DNA of 64,000 bases, taken from positions 3,720,001 to 3,784,000 of the forward strand of contig NZ_CP117768.1 in the NCBI RefSeq assembly GCF_028623165.1. The letters run 5' to 3'. A program made the translations under genes and the position numbers. Shown in pieces: positions 62,501-64,000 of the stretch. Every line of letters begins with the position of its first letter. The first letter of the stretch is position 1. The notes under the pieces are model-generated. The model did not search any database. It had not been told where the DNA came from and was given only the letters and a program-made list of their open reading frames with translations. This DNA comes from Nostoc sp. UHCC 0926. GTDB lineage: Bacteria; Cyanobacteriota; Cyanobacteriia; Cyanobacteriales; Nostocaceae.

Positions 62501-63608
62501 CTCTGTGCAAGCTACATCCACAACTACAATTGTGAGTCCGAGTTGACAGAGACTTTTTCACAACTACACCGCAACTACTACACTTTTGAGAGGTGTAACG
62601 AGGTGGTATAGCTACAGCTAATTTGTCAAATTTAACAGCGAAATATTCCAACCATTGTCGGAACAAATACCAACTAGCATCACTAATTGATTTTGCTAAA
62701 CAATGGTTTTTAACCATATTAGAAACTTTTAAGTCTTCGTAGGCTACTAAGTCGTTAGACTTGATTACGCAACGTGCAACTCTCTTTGCATGTTCTAGAC
62801 GTTGCCTACTTACTCTTAAATGTTTTTTTGCGTAGACAATCCTAGCTTTGCGTCTACCCGATGAACCTTTTACCTTTTTGTAAATACGTCTTTGAGATTG
62901 TTTGATTGATATTTCTGCCTTTCTCAAAAACAAAGGAAACGGTTCGTGATGTCCATTGCTGTCAGAATAGAAACTTTCAATCCCGACATCTAAGCCTATT
63001 TCTACACCAGTTTTTGGTTGAATGTCAAAGACATCAATACCAACGCAAAATTGAACGTAATATCCATCTGCACGTCGGATTAGTCGGACTCGCTTAATAT
63101 CTTTAACATTATAGGTTTGCAAGTCCCACTTTCCTAAAAGTTTCAACTCACCAATACCTTTTTTATCAGTAAAGCTTATGCGTCTTTTAGTCAAATGAAG
63201 CTTCCACCCTGATGTTTTATATTCAGCGCTTCTACAATCTTTCTGAAAGCGAGGATAGCCCGTCTTGGAAAATCGCTCCACTTGGGGAGACCCCAAGACC
63301 GCGTTTTCCGCTTTTTTACAAGAAATTGTTTTAGATTTACAGTTATCGTAAAATCTAGATATAGCAACCCATCCACGCTCTGCGGCTGATTGTACTGCCA
63401 TCGAATTTAGGTCAGCAACAAAGGAGAACTCTTTGCGTAGTTGGGTGGAATATTTGTTAAGGGCAAACTTATCAACTTTCAATTCTCTATCAGCATCCAT
63501 CCAAAATCTAATCGCTTTGTTGCGGATGAATTGGGTAGTACGAATAGCATCATCGATAGCTCTATATTGAAATTGTTTGCCTTTGACTTTGTACTCCAGA
63601 ACCAGCAT
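62370..63608 (-). CDS. tnpB: TnpB-type RNA-guided nuclease of the IS605 element
   Basis: From the ATG at 63608 (MLVLEYKVKGKQFQYRAIDD) the protein has 412 residues. The RuvC-like catalytic residues are visible: Asp in VEIGLDVGIESFYSD, Glu in DLVAYEDLKVSNM, Asp in LHRDVNAAVNILNLG. A zinc finger lies between the last two: CSSCGVV and NCSCGC. Near residues 104-112 a short insert, AVLGSPQVER, is encoded by a dispersed palindrome (about 63281-63303) also found before nrdB; the frame is kept. Otherwise it looks intact. Confidence 0.92.
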   Translation of the reverse strand: MLVLEYKVKGKQFQYRAIDDAIRTTQFIRNKAIRFWMDADRELKVDKFALNKYSTQLRKEFSFVADLNSMAVQSAAERGWVAISRFYDNCKSKTISCKKAENAVLGSPQVERFSKTGYPRFQKDCRSAEYKTSGWKLHLTKRRISFTDKKGIGELKLLGKWDLQTYNVKDIKRVRLIRRADGYYVQFCVGIDVFDIQPKTGVEIGLDVGIESFYSDSNGHHEPFPLFLRKAEISIKQSQRRIYKKVKGSSGRRKARIVYAKKHLRVSRQRLEHAKRVARCVIKSNDLVAYEDLKVSNMVKNHCLAKSISDASWYLFRQWLEYFAVKFDKLAVAIPPRYTSQKCSSCGVVVKKSLSTRTHNCSCGCSLHRDVNAAVNILNLGRQARGGHPQSNAVGVGISTLLGATLVEQVLT

Positions 63609-63700
63609 CGTTTTTAATGTTGTTGCTAAACTCGTTTGTATTCGACCTAACACTAATATACAATAGCTATATACAAATTAGCAAGTATTATTTTAAAGTT

Positions 63701-64000
63701 ATGGCTAAGTTTTCTCCCGATGAGTATCGGCATGAGGGTAACGCAGTCTCGCTCTTGAACTACCATTTTGTGTTTATTCCTAAGCGCCGTAAAAAAGTCC
63801 TAGTAGGGTCTATTGCAGAGAAACTACAAGAGATTATTTTTGAGGTTTGCCTTGAGAACAGATGGAAAGTTATTGCACTGGAAATTATGCCAGACCACGT
63901 TCACATGTTTGTAAATGCAAAGCCTAACGATGAGCCAAGCAAGATTATTCGACTAATTAAAGGTCGAGCATCGCATGTGCTGAGAAAAGAATTTCCAGAG
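63701..64000 (+). CDS. tnpA: TnpA (Y1 HUH transposase) of the IS605 element, 5' part
   Basis: The frame is open from the ATG at 63701 to the right edge (100 codons). It has LLNYHFVFIPKRRKKVL, ALEIMPDHVHMFVNAKP with the HUH motif (HVH), and IIRLIKGRASHVLRKEFPE. The catalytic Tyr should lie beyond the window. TnpA excises and inserts single-stranded copies of the element. It is divergent from tnpB with a 92-bp spacer. Confidence 0.93.
   Translation, partial: MAKFSPDEYRHEGNAVSLLNYHFVFIPKRRKKVLVGSIAEKLQEIIFEVCLENRWKVIALEIMPDHVHMFVNAKPNDEPSKIIRLIKGRASHVLRKEFPE

Larger units (their letters stand above)
62335..64000. mobile_element. IS605-type insertion sequence (right edge outside window)
   Basis: Divergent tnpB (minus) and tnpA (plus) genes are typical of IS605. 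The end next to tnpB carries an imperfect foldback, CTCCCCGCCATAAATGGACG followed by GGGA (62338-62361), expected for the single-strand ends these elements use. The other end lies beyond 64000. Confidence 0.85.

Overview
The window comes from a filamentous, probably heterocyst-forming, Nostoc-like cyanobacterium. The evidence is the very frequent HIP1 octamer GCGATCGC, the many short dispersed palindromes and 21-bp tandem arrays, and cyanobacterial genes such as ycf35, ycf46, sqdB, sqdX, ndhD and an MPBQ methyltransferase. The genome looks repeat-rich and partly decaying: more than ten gene remnants, two insertion sequences and three small TIR-bounded families lie between intact housekeeping genes. 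No tRNA, rRNA or CRISPR array was recognised.

Region 1-16.3 kb is dominated by vitamin B12. Three cobalamin riboswitches, all on the minus strand, lie within 12 kb. The first abuts a BtuF-like B12-binding lipoprotein. The second is followed by a 31-codon leader ORF, a DUF1636 metalloprotein gene and metE (B12-independent methionine synthase). The third now faces only an unrecognised ORF and an MPBQ methyltransferase gene. The same stretch holds a decayed BtuB-like receptor, a truncated [2Fe-2S] ferredoxin, an AraC-type regulator cut by an internally deleted IS, and a cobW fragment. Next comes class Ia ribonucleotide reductase (nrdA, nrdB), another B12-independent enzyme. Its nrdB gene is split by a 267-nt phage-like group I intron; the exon junction, P1, P7, P9 and P10 can all be read from the sequence.

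16.4-34 kb holds a solitary PD-(D/E)XK nuclease, an NTF2-like protein, two signalling proteins, ndhD, thrB, a pseudogene patch (ATPase and HEPN remnants around a 79-bp MITE), the ycf35-ycf46-RHH cluster, and a sulfolipid cluster sqdB-DUF4291-sqdX followed by a cyclase remnant.

34-42 kb is outer-membrane biogenesis: purC, an Omp85/BamA-family protein with proline-rich 24-residue repeats, then lpxC-fabZ-lpxA-lpxB, which make the lipid A precursor.

42-57.5 kb is mixed: a solitary C5 DNA methyltransferase, an aldo/keto reductase shortened by internal deletion, an orphan antitoxin, two genes with near-identical 5' ends, endonuclease V, two FHA proteins (one fused to an oxidoreductase), a GGDEF-EAL protein, restriction and antitoxin remnants, a LuxR regulator, a frameshifted membrane protein, a sulfurtransferase and a site-2 protease. 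57.8-64 kb carries a TauD-type dioxygenase, nagA, purE, a monooxygenase-fold protein, a class II amidotransferase and, at the right edge, an IS605-type element with divergent tnpB and tnpA.
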